Origin: an uncultured Saprospiraceae bacterium
GTDB taxonomy: Bacteria > Bacteroidota > Bacteroidia > Chitinophagales > Saprospiraceae
Assembly (NCBI GenBank): GCA_937921825.1
Contig: CAKZVK010000061.1
Span: forward strand, 45,200-109,199
Direction of reading: 5' to 3'
Length of the DNA: 64,000 nucleotides
Part shown: positions 48,353 through 58,200 of the stretch, piece by piece
Position numbering within the stretch: position 1 is the first letter of the stretch
Layout of the letters: every line of letters begins with the position of its first letter
Translations under genes and position numbers: made by a program
Notes under the pieces: model-generated
What the model saw: only the letters and a program-made list of their open reading frames with translations
Databases searched by the model: none
Told to the model about the DNA's origin: nothing

Positions 48353-49345
48353 CTAGTAGGTAAAAGACAAACCAAAATTGAAGAAGCTCTGCAGTTTTGG
48401 TGCTTGTGCATCTAGGGCCTCAAAGTCTGACTTTCTTAGTCCCCATCCTGCTCCGATACCGATGCCTTTCCATAGTTCTAGCGATAGCGTATTCAACCAA
48501 GTATACTCTCTAAGAGATGACTGAAAGACGACTTCATTGGGTACAGCTGGGTTATTCATGATATCCATCTTTGCATCATTATATGGCAAGAAGGCAAAAA
48601 GAGAAGACTGCCAAGTACAGTTATTAGCAAACATCTTGAACTTCAGGTTATAATCTACTTTGACCTTAGCGCCTAAGGCACCTGTAGATTCTAAGCCAAA
48701 ATTATTAGTGTATAGAAAATGATAGTTCAATGGATTCACTGTTACAGTCAGATTAGAAAAAGGCAACCAAGTAATCCCTACTCCAAAATCTATAGCCCCT
48801 TGCTCTGTAAATCTATCCAGAGAAGAATAGAGTTCTGCCAAGGCTGTCACTGCTAACTGGTCGCTGAGCTTATATCCTGCGAGAGAAGAAAGATTAACAA
48901 GATCCACTGTACTATTAGCGAATAAGCCTCCTACATCAATATCATCTTCCGTATCTGTGTCTAGGTTCTTCCATGCCTTCTGGACATTGGCTTGATTATA
49001 CCAGAATTTCTTGCCTTGGTCATATTTCATAAAGCCAGATAGACCTAGATTTAGAGCTGATGATCTGGAATTAGCATTAGGGTTAGAAATCCAAGTTCGT
49101 GATCTATCAAAGTCAAAACCAAAGGAACCTGAGATACCTTTTCTCCATCCTGCCACTTCTGAGATCTGAGCATCTATGAGTGCTAGTTCTGATTCGATAG
49201 CTGAGATCTGTGCGAGATGGTCATCTATCGCTCCGAGCTTGACGTCTTTCAGCTTCATCAACTCTTCTTGAGTCTGCTGAGCAGTCCCATAATCAGGTAG
49301 GCCCATGACAAATAGAATGACTAGAACGTGGACTAAGTTTTTCAT
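48353..49345 (-). CDS. Outer-membrane beta-barrel protein, DUF3078-like (paralog 1)
   Basis: The 330-residue protein has a signal peptide (KNLVHVLVILFVMGLPDYGTAQ), a short coiled coil (LKDVKLGAIDDHLAQISAIE), and a beta-rich barrel region ending in an aromatic residue (FNFGLSFTY), as outer-membrane barrels do. It shares the pattern SSLAGYKL..., TWLPF..., NPL.Y with the 345-aa protein just upstream and is clearly its paralog. The DUF3078 assignment is from overall pattern. Function unknown. Confidence 0.7.
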   Translation of the reverse strand: MKNLVHVLVILFVMGLPDYGTAQQTQEELMKLKDVKLGAIDDHLAQISAIESELALIDAQISEVAGWRKGISGSFGFDFDRSRTWISNPNANSRSSALNLGLSGFMKYDQGKKFWYNQANVQKAWKNLDTDTEDDIDVGGLFANSTVDLVNLSSLAGYKLSDQLAVTALAELYSSLDRFTEQGAIDFGVGITWLPFSNLTVTVNPLNYHFLYTNNFGLESTGALGAKVKVDYNLKFKMFANNCTWQSSLFAFLPYNDAKMDIMNNPAVPNEVVFQSSLREYTWLNTLSLELWKGIGIGAGWGLRKSDFEALDAQAPKLQSFFNFGLSFTY

Positions 49346-49373
49346 GATAGAAATTATATGCGCAAATTAAACG

Positions 49374-49408
49374 AAAAGAGGCGATATCTAATAGATACCG
49401 CCTCTTTT
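49374..49408 (-). terminator. Strong hairpin before the DUF3078-like gene
   Basis: AAAAGAGGCG ... CGCCTCTTTT, with an inner TATC/GATA stem, forms a 10+4 bp hairpin with T-runs on both strands. It lies 29 bases before the downstream ATG and 65 bases after another terminator. It may terminate a short RNA or act as a 5'-UTR structure. Confidence 0.6.
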
Positions 49409-49473
49409 GAGTTTTATTTAAGAGAAAGCTTGTGTCATAGTACAGAAGCCAAACTGTCTTCATCATACTATAG

Positions 49474-49503
49474 AAAAAGGGCTGCATCTCGCGATACAAC
49501 CCT
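49474..49503 (-). terminator. Terminator after paralog 2
   Basis: On the minus strand AGGGTTGTATC-GCGA-GATGCAGCCCT (11 bp with two G-U pairs) is followed by TTTTT. It lies 26 bases after the stop of the 345-aa gene. Confidence 0.82.
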
Positions 49504-49528
49504 GTAGATATTCTGACTTCAGTTTCTC

Positions 49529-50566
49529 TTATAGAGTATAAGAAAGACCTAAGCTATAGTAAAATTGTAATGGATTATCACCTTCGAATCCAGCAGTATC
49601 CATTGTTCTGTTATACTGCCATTGATTAGCGATTTGCTTATCATTTCTAAGACCTACGTTAAGTCCTACACCGATACCTTTGAAGATATTAGTAGAGAAA
49701 GTATTTAACCAAGTCCAGTTGGTAAGATCTCCTGTACTGTAAGGTATAGCTGTTTCATTTCCAGCAATAGGTTCAGCTAGATCAAATTCTGCAGCTACAT
49801 TAGTTCTATCTAAGCTATTAGTAACTGGAAACTGCTGTAATGTTCCTTCACCAGACTGGTAAGGAATAAAAGCACTCAAGTTCGTACTCCAAGCAACACC
49901 TGGGATAATAGTTGCAGAATAAGTTGCACCGATTTTACATCCTGCAGCAGAAACAAAATCACCACCTGGGAAGTTTTTCTCGTATGCAAGTGGGTGGAAG
50001 ATCACCACTGCATTTGGTATAGGTAACCAAGTCGCACCCGCTGATGCTACTAATTTTCCTGGTTTATTAAAGTTTAATAAAGTAGACTGATACTTTGCTT
50101 CAGCAGAAAGTGCCCACTTCGGAGCTAGTTTGTATCCAGCTAAAGATGAGATATCAAGTGCATCTGTGATTGCTTTTACGCCATCTCCATCAGCTCTAGA
50201 ATCAAGCTTTGTTTTTGTTTGCTTAAGATTCAAAGTCAATAAGTTATTCCAGAACCACTTTTCTTGGTTATTGTTGGCAAATGCAGAAGCATTTAGTCCG
50301 AAACCATTAGACTGAGAGAAAGGAGCATTAATAGCATACCAGCTATCGTTAGAGTTCAAATCAGCGCCGATGATTCCTACTCCACCTTTAGACCATCCAT
50401 ATTCTGGAGCCATCTTGCCTTCCAAATCAGCTGCTTCAGCCAATAAAGCATCTGCTGCCGCTCTTTTTTCTGCAGCCATTGATTTTAGTTGATCATTGCT
50501 CATATCTTGTGCTTGCACAAAACCTACCGCAACCAACATGATAAATAGTAGTTGTAAATGTCTCAT
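49529..50566 (-). CDS. Outer-membrane beta-barrel protein, DUF3078-like (paralog 2)
   Basis: The 345-residue protein has a signal peptide (RHLQLLFIMLVAVGFVQAQ), a short coiled coil (LKSMAAEKRAAADALLAEAADLE) and a barrel-like region ending YYSLGLSYTL. It is a paralog of the 330-aa gene. Shared landmarks are GWSKGGVG/GWRKGISG, SSLAGYKL and ATWLPIPNAVVIFHPL. It ends in a terminator, so the two copies appear to be transcribed separately. Function unknown. Confidence 0.7.
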   Translation of the reverse strand: MRHLQLLFIMLVAVGFVQAQDMSNDQLKSMAAEKRAAADALLAEAADLEGKMAPEYGWSKGGVGIIGADLNSNDSWYAINAPFSQSNGFGLNASAFANNNQEKWFWNNLLTLNLKQTKTKLDSRADGDGVKAITDALDISSLAGYKLAPKWALSAEAKYQSTLLNFNKPGKLVASAGATWLPIPNAVVIFHPLAYEKNFPGGDFVSAAGCKIGATYSATIIPGVAWSTNLSAFIPYQSGEGTLQQFPVTNSLDRTNVAAEFDLAEPIAGNETAIPYSTGDLTNWTWLNTFSTNIFKGIGVGLNVGLRNDKQIANQWQYNRTMDTAGFEGDNPLQFYYSLGLSYTL

Positions 50567-50592
50567 TATAAAAATTTGTTAGTTAAAAAGTT

Positions 50593-51414
50593 TTAGTTGT
50601 GTATTTCAATTTTTGAATTGCTCACCTGACTCAGTGGTAATATGACTTTATTGCCATTATCCCCTATCAAAATCAGAGAGGCTTTATCCATCTCCACTAT
50701 CTTGCCAGAGACACCAGATATCGTAACGGTATCCCCTACATCAAATTTTCCTTTGGAATAATATGATGCAAGAAAGTTAGACATAGATGCTTGCGAGGCC
50801 AAGCCATAACCGATGGCAAAGGCTAATATTACCCCTCCTATTACAAGAGAGATGTTTTGGGATAGGAATTGTGTATTTATTTGTGCAGCTGTAAGTGCAC
50901 TCACTACAATATTGATCATTAAAAAATAGAACACCAAATTAGCAATCATCCTCGCTGAGGGTATTCCTAAAGATTCTAAAGCTGACTGAGTTATACCTTT
51001 AAGACCATCTGCCAGTAAGGTCCCTACGACTAACACAATCAAAGCAACTATTAATTTCGGAATTAGATTAAAGATATTCATCACTAATTCTGAAACCGCA
51101 GGCATCCCCAATACATCTGAGGCCGCCACCATAAAAAACAATACTAAAAAGTAGTACACAACTTTGCTGACTAGCGTACTGACTTTTAGTTTGATATTGG
51201 ACTTTTCCACTATCTCAATCTCACTTAGCTTCTCGCCTACTCTATCTATATTGATAGAGACGAGTGCTTTTCTAATAATTCCTGCGACTATTTTCGCCAC
51301 TATAATACCTACTACTGCTATGATAACTGCAGTCAAAAACTTTGGTACACCAGAGACGAAGCTATTCAATAACTCTTGAAGAGCGCCAGATTGAGCTTGA
51401 AAAAATAAAAACAT
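50593..51414 (-). CDS. MscS-family mechanosensitive channel
   Basis: The 273-residue inner-membrane protein has about four transmembrane helices. Two copies of the conserved TM-helix motif (FLTAVIIAVVGIIVAKIVAG and LIPKLIVALIVLVVGTLLAD) are followed by a TM3-like pore helix (GYGLASQASMSNFLASYY) and the MscS beta domain (FDVGDTVTISGVSGKIVEMD). The large C-terminal MscS cage is missing. It probably gates by membrane tension. It lies 37 bases downstream of the 69-aa gene that is coupled to an ECF sigma factor. Confidence 0.85.
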   Translation of the reverse strand: MFLFFQAQSGALQELLNSFVSGVPKFLTAVIIAVVGIIVAKIVAGIIRKALVSINIDRVGEKLSEIEIVEKSNIKLKVSTLVSKVVYYFLVLFFMVAASDVLGMPAVSELVMNIFNLIPKLIVALIVLVVGTLLADGLKGITQSALESLGIPSARMIANLVFYFLMINIVVSALTAAQINTQFLSQNISLVIGGVILAFAIGYGLASQASMSNFLASYYSKGKFDVGDTVTISGVSGKIVEMDKASLILIGDNGNKVILPLSQVSNSKIEIHN

Positions 51415-51451
51415 AATTGGATAGATAACTTAGGGGTTATAAAACGAATCT

Positions 51452-51661
51452 TTATTCCATTTCATCCTTTTCCTCAGAACCACCTGTCATAGTCACGATA
51501 TAGGATAAAACCTTCGCAAAGTAAACATCTATAACATTAGTAAAGAAGGAAAGACCACTAAGATTGCTATCCAAACTCTGCTTTACAGAATTAAGATTCT
51601 GTGCATACTCCTTTTCTTGTTGGTTCTCGAGTTCTTTAAAACTGTTAATTTTTTCAGGCAT
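51452..51661 (-). CDS. 69-residue protein coupled to the ECF sigma factor
   Basis: Its ATG overlaps the sigma-factor stop codon by one base (TAATG), so translation is probably coupled. The N-terminus is charged and helical (INSFKELENQQEKEYAQNLN), the middle is amphipathic or weakly hydrophobic (LSFFTNVIDVYFAKVLSYIV), and the tail is acidic. No family is recognised. Its position suggests a regulator of the sigma factor, such as a small anti-sigma protein, or a partner of the MscS protein. That is inference only. Confidence 0.65.
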   Translation of the reverse strand: MPEKINSFKELENQQEKEYAQNLNSVKQSLDSNLSGLSFFTNVIDVYFAKVLSYIVTMTGGSEEKDEME

Positions 51662-52257
51662 TAATCCTCTTTATATTTTTCTCGAAACGTCTTTTTAAAC
51701 TTCTGTTTCGCTCTTTTAATCTTCATTTTTATGGCACTTTCAGATTTGTTGAGAATGCCTCCTATCTCTCTTATAGACATTTCATCCTGATATTTCATCA
51801 GCAAGATGGTCTTATCTCCAGTAGGTATTTCCTCTAGAATGACTTTTAGTCTTTTGACATTCATTTCTAAAAGGAATGCATCCTCTACGTCATCTTCTAC
51901 GTCCATGTTATCTAAGAAATCGTCTACATAGACACTAGGATCTTTTTTCTTTCTTCTAAGAAAATCGATACAGTAGTTATATGTTATGGAATAAATCCAT
52001 GTAGAAAACCGACTCTTACCACTGAATTTGGACATATTCATTAGGATTTTCATCATAATGTCTTGTGTCGCATCTTCAGCTTCACTTTCGTTCTTTAACA
52101 AAGAGAGGCACTTACCGAATATCTTCCCTGAATATCGCTTGTAGATTAAATTAAAATAAGCGACATTTTGAGACTCTAAGTACAGCTGTACCAATTCTTC
52201 GTCTGTGACCTTTTTGCTTAAATCGGTGGCCAATAAGGGACAAAGTAGATTGATCAA
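51661..52257 (-). CDS. ECF-type RNA polymerase sigma factor
   Basis: The 198-residue protein has sigma region 2 (DATQDIMMKILMNMSKFSGK, FSTWIYSITYNYCIDFLRRK) and region 4 with its HTH (MSIREIGGILNKSESAIKMK), with no region 3. A short acidic linker lies between them. It would direct transcription of a stress or surface regulon. No standard FecR-like or zinc anti-sigma gene is next to it. Instead the overlapping 69-aa gene and an MscS channel gene follow. Confidence 0.93.
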   Translation of the reverse strand: MINLLCPLLATDLSKKVTDEELVQLYLESQNVAYFNLIYKRYSGKIFGKCLSLLKNESEAEDATQDIMMKILMNMSKFSGKSRFSTWIYSITYNYCIDFLRRKKKDPSVYVDDFLDNMDVEDDVEDAFLLEMNVKRLKVILEEIPTGDKTILLMKYQDEMSIREIGGILNKSESAIKMKIKRAKQKFKKTFREKYKED

Positions 52258-52326
52258 TGTTTAATTTATTTTGTGGTGTCTATCTTTAGACGTGAAACAA
52301 GCGGAAAGTTACGCTAGAAAACAAAT

Positions 52327-52358
52327 AAAAAAAGAGGTAATGTGTCTACATTACCTCT
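52327..52358 (-). terminator. Terminator-like hairpin upstream of the ECF sigma gene
   Basis: On the minus strand AGAGGTAATGT-AGAC-ACATTACCTCT is a perfect 11-bp stem followed by seven T. It lies 70 bases before the sigma-factor start and no minus-strand gene ends before it, so it must end a short minus-strand RNA or act as an attenuator. Confidence 0.8.
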
Positions 52359-52488
52359 ACCCTAACCAAATGAAACCAAATTGAGCCTTAGGAAGGCCCA
52401 AATTCTAAATTAATCAGAAATATCTGATAATTAATATTCTTTGAGGAAAAGTGCCTAATTATTAGATATCATCAAATTTTATCTACTT

Positions 52489-53892
52489 ATGAAGTTGATA
52501 CAGAAGATAATATTCATAACATTTCTAAGTGTGACAGGCTTAGTAGCGCAGGATGAGCATGCCTTTTTTATAAAGAGCATCCATGATTATACCTTGGAAT
52601 CAGGCCAATGTACAGAATGGCTAGCGCACCTTTCTGATACCATAGGAGGTCGATTGACTGGGTCTGAAAATGCTGAAAAAGCGGTGGATTATACCTACAA
52701 CTTACTGGAAGGGATGTCTATCGTAGATGAGGTAACCAAACAACCTTGCAAAGTGCCTAAATGGGTCAGAGGCAACAAAGAGATAGGCAATATCCGATGG
52801 GGAGACCCTAAGAAAGGTAATTATGAAGCTCAAAAGATAAATATTACTTCTCTCGGGAATTCTATTGCGACTTCCAATAGAGGTGTGATAGCAGATATCG
52901 TAGAGGTCCACAGCTTGGATACTCTAGAAGAACTAGGCAAGGCCGTCCTCCAGGATAAGGTCGTCTTCTTTAATAGACCTATGGACCCCAAGAAAATCCA
53001 TACAGGCCAGGCCTATGGAGAAGCTGTAGATCAGAGAGTCCACGGGGCCTCTAGAGCAGCTGCATATGGAGCACAGGCTGTTCTCGTAAGATCTGTCACT
53101 GCGCAACAAGATGATCTGCCTCACACTGGCGTCCAGTCCTATGCTGATGGTGTAGAGAAAATTCCTGCTCTCGCAATCAGTACAAATGATGCTAATACGA
53201 TCAGCGAACTTCTCAAAAAATGGGATGTCACGGTCTACCTGAAGAATTCTCCCGAAGTAATGGACTCTGTTATCTCACATAATGTAGTAGGAGAAATAAA
53301 GGGTAGTGAATTCCCTAATGAAATAATCTTAGTCGGTGGTCATCTAGATTCTTGGGATCTGGGCGGCGGTGCTCATGATGATGGCTCTGGCTGTGTACAT
53401 GCCTTACAGGTTTTCGAAACCTTACAAGCCCTTAACTACAAGCCCAAGAGAACCATCCGTTGTGTCATGTTTATGAATGAGGAAAATGGTCTCGGAGGCG
53501 GGAAGGCCTATGCCAAAGCCTCTAATGAAAAGGGCGAATACCATATGGCTGCTATAGAATCTGATGCTGGTGGCTTTTCTCCTCGAGGTTTTGGATGTTC
53601 TGGCGACCCTTCAGTCTTCAAGAAGTTTCTAGCTCAGGCTCAAAAATTCGAAGAGTTTCTAGAACCTTATGACCTCTATATAAAAGCTGGAGGTGGCGGT
53701 GCTGACATCAATCCACTGAAATCTCAGAAAGGATTGCTTATCGGTCTCAGACCAGATGGGTCTAGATACTTTGATTTTCATCATACTACTGCTGACGTTT
53801 TTGAGAATGTGCATCCAAGAGAACTAAAACTAGGTGCTGCAGCTATGACTAGCCTAGTATATCTTCTAGATCAGATAGGCTTAGATAAATGA
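52489..53892 (+). CDS. M28-family zinc metallopeptidase
   Basis: The 467-residue secreted peptidase has a signal peptide (KLIQKIIFITFLSVTGLVAQ). A PA-like insert precedes the catalytic domain. Zinc and catalytic residues are visible in GGHLDSWDLGGGAHDDGSGC, FMNEENGLGG, AAIESDAGGF and DFHHTTADVFENV. Family members are aminopeptidases or carboxypeptidases acting outside the cytoplasm. The stop codon overlaps the hpt start by 4 bases. Confidence 0.93.
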   Translation: MKLIQKIIFITFLSVTGLVAQDEHAFFIKSIHDYTLESGQCTEWLAHLSDTIGGRLTGSENAEKAVDYTYNLLEGMSIVDEVTKQPCKVPKWVRGNKEIGNIRWGDPKKGNYEAQKINITSLGNSIATSNRGVIADIVEVHSLDTLEELGKAVLQDKVVFFNRPMDPKKIHTGQAYGEAVDQRVHGASRAAAYGAQAVLVRSVTAQQDDLPHTGVQSYADGVEKIPALAISTNDANTISELLKKWDVTVYLKNSPEVMDSVISHNVVGEIKGSEFPNEIILVGGHLDSWDLGGGAHDDGSGCVHALQVFETLQALNYKPKRTIRCVMFMNEENGLGGGKAYAKASNEKGEYHMAAIESDAGGFSPRGFGCSGDPSVFKKFLAQAQKFEEFLEPYDLYIKAGGGGADINPLKSQKGLLIGLRPDGSRYFDFHHTTADVFENVHPRELKLGAAAMTSLVYLLDQIGLDK

Positions 53893-54446
53893 TAATAAAA
53901 GATCAAAACGAAATAGTCTTAGAGGGTAAAACCTTCGAAAAGTATATCTCAGCTGAAGAGATTGATGCTATAATCACTAGACTCGCAGAGGAAATAAATA
54001 CGGTGTACAAAGATGTAGCATCAGAAATCATACTGATTAGTATCCTAGATGGCTCCTTTATATTCATGGCAGACCTAATCAGAAAACTTACTTTTCCTCA
54101 TACAATTCATTTCGTCAAGCTTAAATCTTACGAAGGAGAAGAAAGTACTGGGCATATTAACTACATACTAGATCTACAAACTGATGTCAGAGGCAAAAAC
54201 GTCCTGATAGTGGAGGATATCATAGATACAGGCCTTACAATCGAGTCTTTTGTAGAGAAACTCTCTAATCAGGAGCCTCTTTCTGTACAAACTTGCACCC
54301 TGCTGAGTAAGCCAGAAGTCCATAATGACATCGTTCCCATACATTTTATAGGCAAAGAGCTGGCTCCAGAGTTTGTCGTAGGTTACGGATTAGACCTTAA
54401 TGGCTATGGTAGAAATCTGGATAGTATATATAAGCTAAAAATTTAA
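53889..54446 (+). CDS. hpt: Hypoxanthine phosphoribosyltransferase
   Basis: It salvages hypoxanthine (and guanine) with PRPP. The 185 residues match the family. The PRPP loop is VLIVEDIIDTGLTI, and the purine-binding end is PEFVVGYGLDLNGYGRNL. It overlaps the M28 peptidase gene by 4 bases (ATGA), an unusual but plausible coupling. It ends 65 bases before tRNA-Gln. Confidence 0.93.
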   Translation: MIIKDQNEIVLEGKTFEKYISAEEIDAIITRLAEEINTVYKDVASEIILISILDGSFIFMADLIRKLTFPHTIHFVKLKSYEGEESTGHINYILDLQTDVRGKNVLIVEDIIDTGLTIESFVEKLSNQEPLSVQTCTLLSKPEVHNDIVPIHFIGKELAPEFVVGYGLDLNGYGRNLDSIYKLKI

Positions 54447-54511
54447 TTCATTAAATAACCAACCTGCGGTTTCTATTAAAACAGAAATACATTAATTTTG
54501 CCAACCGAATT

Positions 54512-54583
54512 TGACCCATGGTGTAATTGGTAACACACCAGTTTTTGGTTCTGGCATTCAAGGTTCAAGTCCTTGTGGGTCAA
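54512..54583 (+). tRNA. tRNA-Gln (UUG anticodon)
   Basis: A 72-base cloverleaf. The acceptor stem TGACCCA/TGGGTCA is perfect. The anticodon arm CCAG-TTTTTGGTT-CTGG gives anticodon TTG, with a T-T mismatch at the loop-closing pair. The T-arm holds GGTTCAAGTCC. CCA is not encoded. Confidence 0.93.
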
Positions 54584-54591
54584 CAAAAAAA

Positions 54592-54621
54592 AGCTCTGAT
54601 GTAAAAATCAGGGCTTTTTTT
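54592..54621 (+). terminator. tRNA-Gln terminator
   Basis: AGCTCTGAT-GTAAAA-ATCAGGGCT (9 bp with one G-U) is followed by seven T, directly after the tRNA. Confidence 0.88.
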
Positions 54622-55139
<518 letters not shown>

Positions 55140-55222
55140 AAAAAAGCCCCGAAGATAGTCGAGGCAGCTAAATGTTTTCACAACGGAATAATCCTTATTG
55201 TGATTAGCTTCAAATTGTACAT
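55140..55222 (-). ncRNA. tracrRNA of the type II-C CRISPR system
   Basis: On the minus strand, TACAATTTGAAGCTAATCA... matches the array repeat (TACAATTTGAAAGCTAATCA...) with one A missing, giving a 23-of-24 anti-repeat with a one-base bulge in the crRNA duplex. Then come an AATAAGGATTATTCC nexus-type hairpin, a GTTGTGAAAACATT linker and a terminator GCCTCGA...TTCGGGGC with TTTTTT at 55140-55145. This is the expected order of a II-C tracrRNA. It lies 18 bases before cas9 on the opposite strand, the same strand as the predicted pre-crRNA. Confidence 0.9.
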
Positions 55223-55230
55223 CAAATATA
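55223..55230 (-). promoter_or_regulatory. tracrRNA promoter -7 element
   Basis: TATATTTG on the minus strand is a perfect fit to the Bacteroidota consensus TAnnTTTG. It would start transcription about 6-7 bases further on, at the beginning of the anti-repeat. The upstream -33 region is T-rich with no exact TTTG and would overlap the cas9 start codon. Confidence 0.6.
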
Positions 55231-55240
55231 TTAAATCATT

Positions 55241-58200
55241 ATGAAAAAAGTATTAGGCTTAGACTTAGGAACAAATAGTATAGGATGGGCATTACTCAGT
55301 TCTGATGCAGAAAAAAGAGAAGGTGAAATTATAGGTGCTGGCTCACGCATTATACCTATGGGTCAGGATGTCTTGGGCAAATTTGATGCTGGGGTGGGAA
55401 TTAGTAAAACAGCGGACCGTACTCATTATCGAGGAACAAGGCGACTATACCAAAGAAACAAATTAAGAAGAGACAGACTGCACCGAGTCCTTAATTTAAT
55501 GGGCTACTTGCCAGAACACTATGCAGATGCAATAGACTTCGTAAAAAATCTAGGGCAATTTAAAAAAGAAACTAAGCTAAACTACAAGAAAACGGATGAA
55601 GGCTATCGTTTCCTATTTATGGATTCTTTCATAGAAATGAGTTCAGAATTTAAGGAGGAAGGCTACCAAGGGCCTCTGCCATATGATTGGACACTATATT
55701 ATTTGAGATCAAAAGCACTAAAAAGTAAAATAAGCAAAGAGGAACTTGCATGGGTGATATTAAACTTTAACCAAAAAAGAGGCTACTATCAGATAAGGGG
55801 CGAAGAGATAGATGAGGCAAAAAATAAAGAATTTGTACAACTCAAAGTCAAAGAGCTGATAGATTCTGGAGAGAAAGTAAAAGGTAATATTTTATACAAT
55901 GTTGTTTTTGAAAATGGCTGGCAATATGACAAACAAATCGTCAAAAAAAAAGACTGGCAAGGGAGAACAAAAGAATTTATTGTTACTAAAAAGATACTCA
56001 AAACAGGAGAAACTAAAATTAGCTTTAAAGCAGTAGATTCAGAAATAGATTGGCCAGCCATCAAAGCTAAAACAGAGCAGAATATAAAATCTTCCGGGCT
56101 AACTGCTGGAGAGTACATCTACAATACACTAAAATCTAACTCAACTCAAAAAATACGAGGCAAGCTCATCAAGACTATAGAAAGAAAATTTTACAAAAGT
56201 GAATTAGAGAAAATACTAGAGCAACAAGCTACTCATCACAGTGAATTAACGTCAGTGAAAAAATTTCAAGAAGCGATAGAGCACCTCTACCCCAAAAACA
56301 TATCTCATAAGAATAACATAAAAGATAAGAACCTACAATACCTCATTATAGAAGATATCATCTTTTACCAACGACCTTTGAAGAGTAAAAAGTCCACTAT
56401 AGGGCTTTGCTCTTACGAGAGTAGAACATTTACTAAAAAAGATAAGGACGGCTCTCTGACAAAAGTGACTGAGCACCTCAAAGCAATCCCGAAATCACAT
56501 CCACTCTACCAAGAGTTTAGATTATGGCAATTTGTCAAGAACCTCAGAATCATAGATACATTCATGGAGGTAACAGCAAAAAAGAATGAAAAAGCTGACG
56601 TTACTGATAATATGTTTGCAACTGAAGATGAATGGGTGGAATTATTTGAATATCTAAACAGTCGTGTAGAGGTAGAAGAAAAGCATATCATAGATTTCCT
56701 GTACAAAAAAGACAAAATTTCTAAAGAAGATAAAACAAATGGAAAATACAGATGGAACTATGTGTCTGATAAAAAATATCCTTGCAACAGTACTCGTACT
56801 GATTTATTAAAGAGACTAGCAAAGGTCAACGGCATAAAGCCAAATGTCTTTCTTACAACTGAGCAAGAAGTATTTCTATGGCATATCATCTACTCAGTGA
56901 GAGATAAAAACGCATTTCATAAAGCATTAGAAACCTATGCGTCTAAAAACAATCTAGATCATAAGTCTTTTTTAAAAGCTTTCGGTAAAACACCGCCTTA
57001 TAACAGTGATTATGGTACACTATCTCACAAAGCAATAAGTAAATTATTGCAACTTATGAGAATGGGAAAATATTGGTCTCATAAAGAAATACACAAAGAC
57101 ACGACTGATAGAATCGAAAAAATAATCTCTGGAGAATATGATGAGAAGATCCAAAATAGAGTTAGAGAGAAAAGTATCAAACTAGACGATATAAAAAAAT
57201 TTAAAAATCTTCCATTATGGCTAGCCAGTTACATTGTATATAATAGACATAGTGAACTAGGCAATATCCAGCAATGGACATCACCTAATGATATAGAAAT
57301 CTATCTCAAGAATTTCAAGCAACACAGTCTTCGTAATCCTATAGTAGAGCAAGTAGTCACTGAAACACTGAGAACAGTAAGAGATATCTGGAACACTTAT
57401 GGAAATGGTGAAATAGGTTTTTTCTCTAATATCAACCTAGAACTAGGTCGTGAGATGAAAAACTCAAATGATAAGCGTAAGCAGATAGCTTCTAGAATCC
57501 TAACAAATGAAAACACCAATGCCCGCATAAGGGAACTTCTCACGGAACTGATGAATGATAGCAAGGTAGAGGGAGACATAAGACCCTACTCTCCTAGCCA
57601 TCAAGAAATTCTAAAAATATATGAAGAAGGTGTATACAATAACTCAAATCCAGACTTCACTCAAGTAAGTGAAGACGAAATAGATAAAATCAGAAAAAAC
57701 AAAACCCCAAGTAAGAATGATATTACACGATATAAGTTATGGCTAGAGCAGGGCTATATCTCACCATATACTGGTGCAATCATTCCCCTTAGTAAACTAT
57801 TCACTACTGATTATGAAATAGAGCATATTATTCCACAGTCTAGATACTTTGACAATTCATTGTCCAATAAAGTAATATGTGAGTCAGATGTCAATAAAGA
57901 CAAGGGCAGCATGACCGCTTACGAGTATCTGCTCAGGAAAGGAGGGGAATTAGTAGATGGACACGAATTACTGGACATAGAACTCTACGAAAGTCACTGT
58001 CAAAAATATTTTAGAAAAAACAAATCCAAACTTACTAATCTACTAAGTGAAGGAATACCAGAGGGGTTTATTAATAGACAACTTAATGACAGCAGATATA
58101 TAGCAAAGTACATCAAAGGGCTGCTCAGCAATATCGTGAGAGAAGACGGAGAACAGGAGCCAACCTCTAAAAACTTATTACCTGTAAGTGGCGCAATAAC

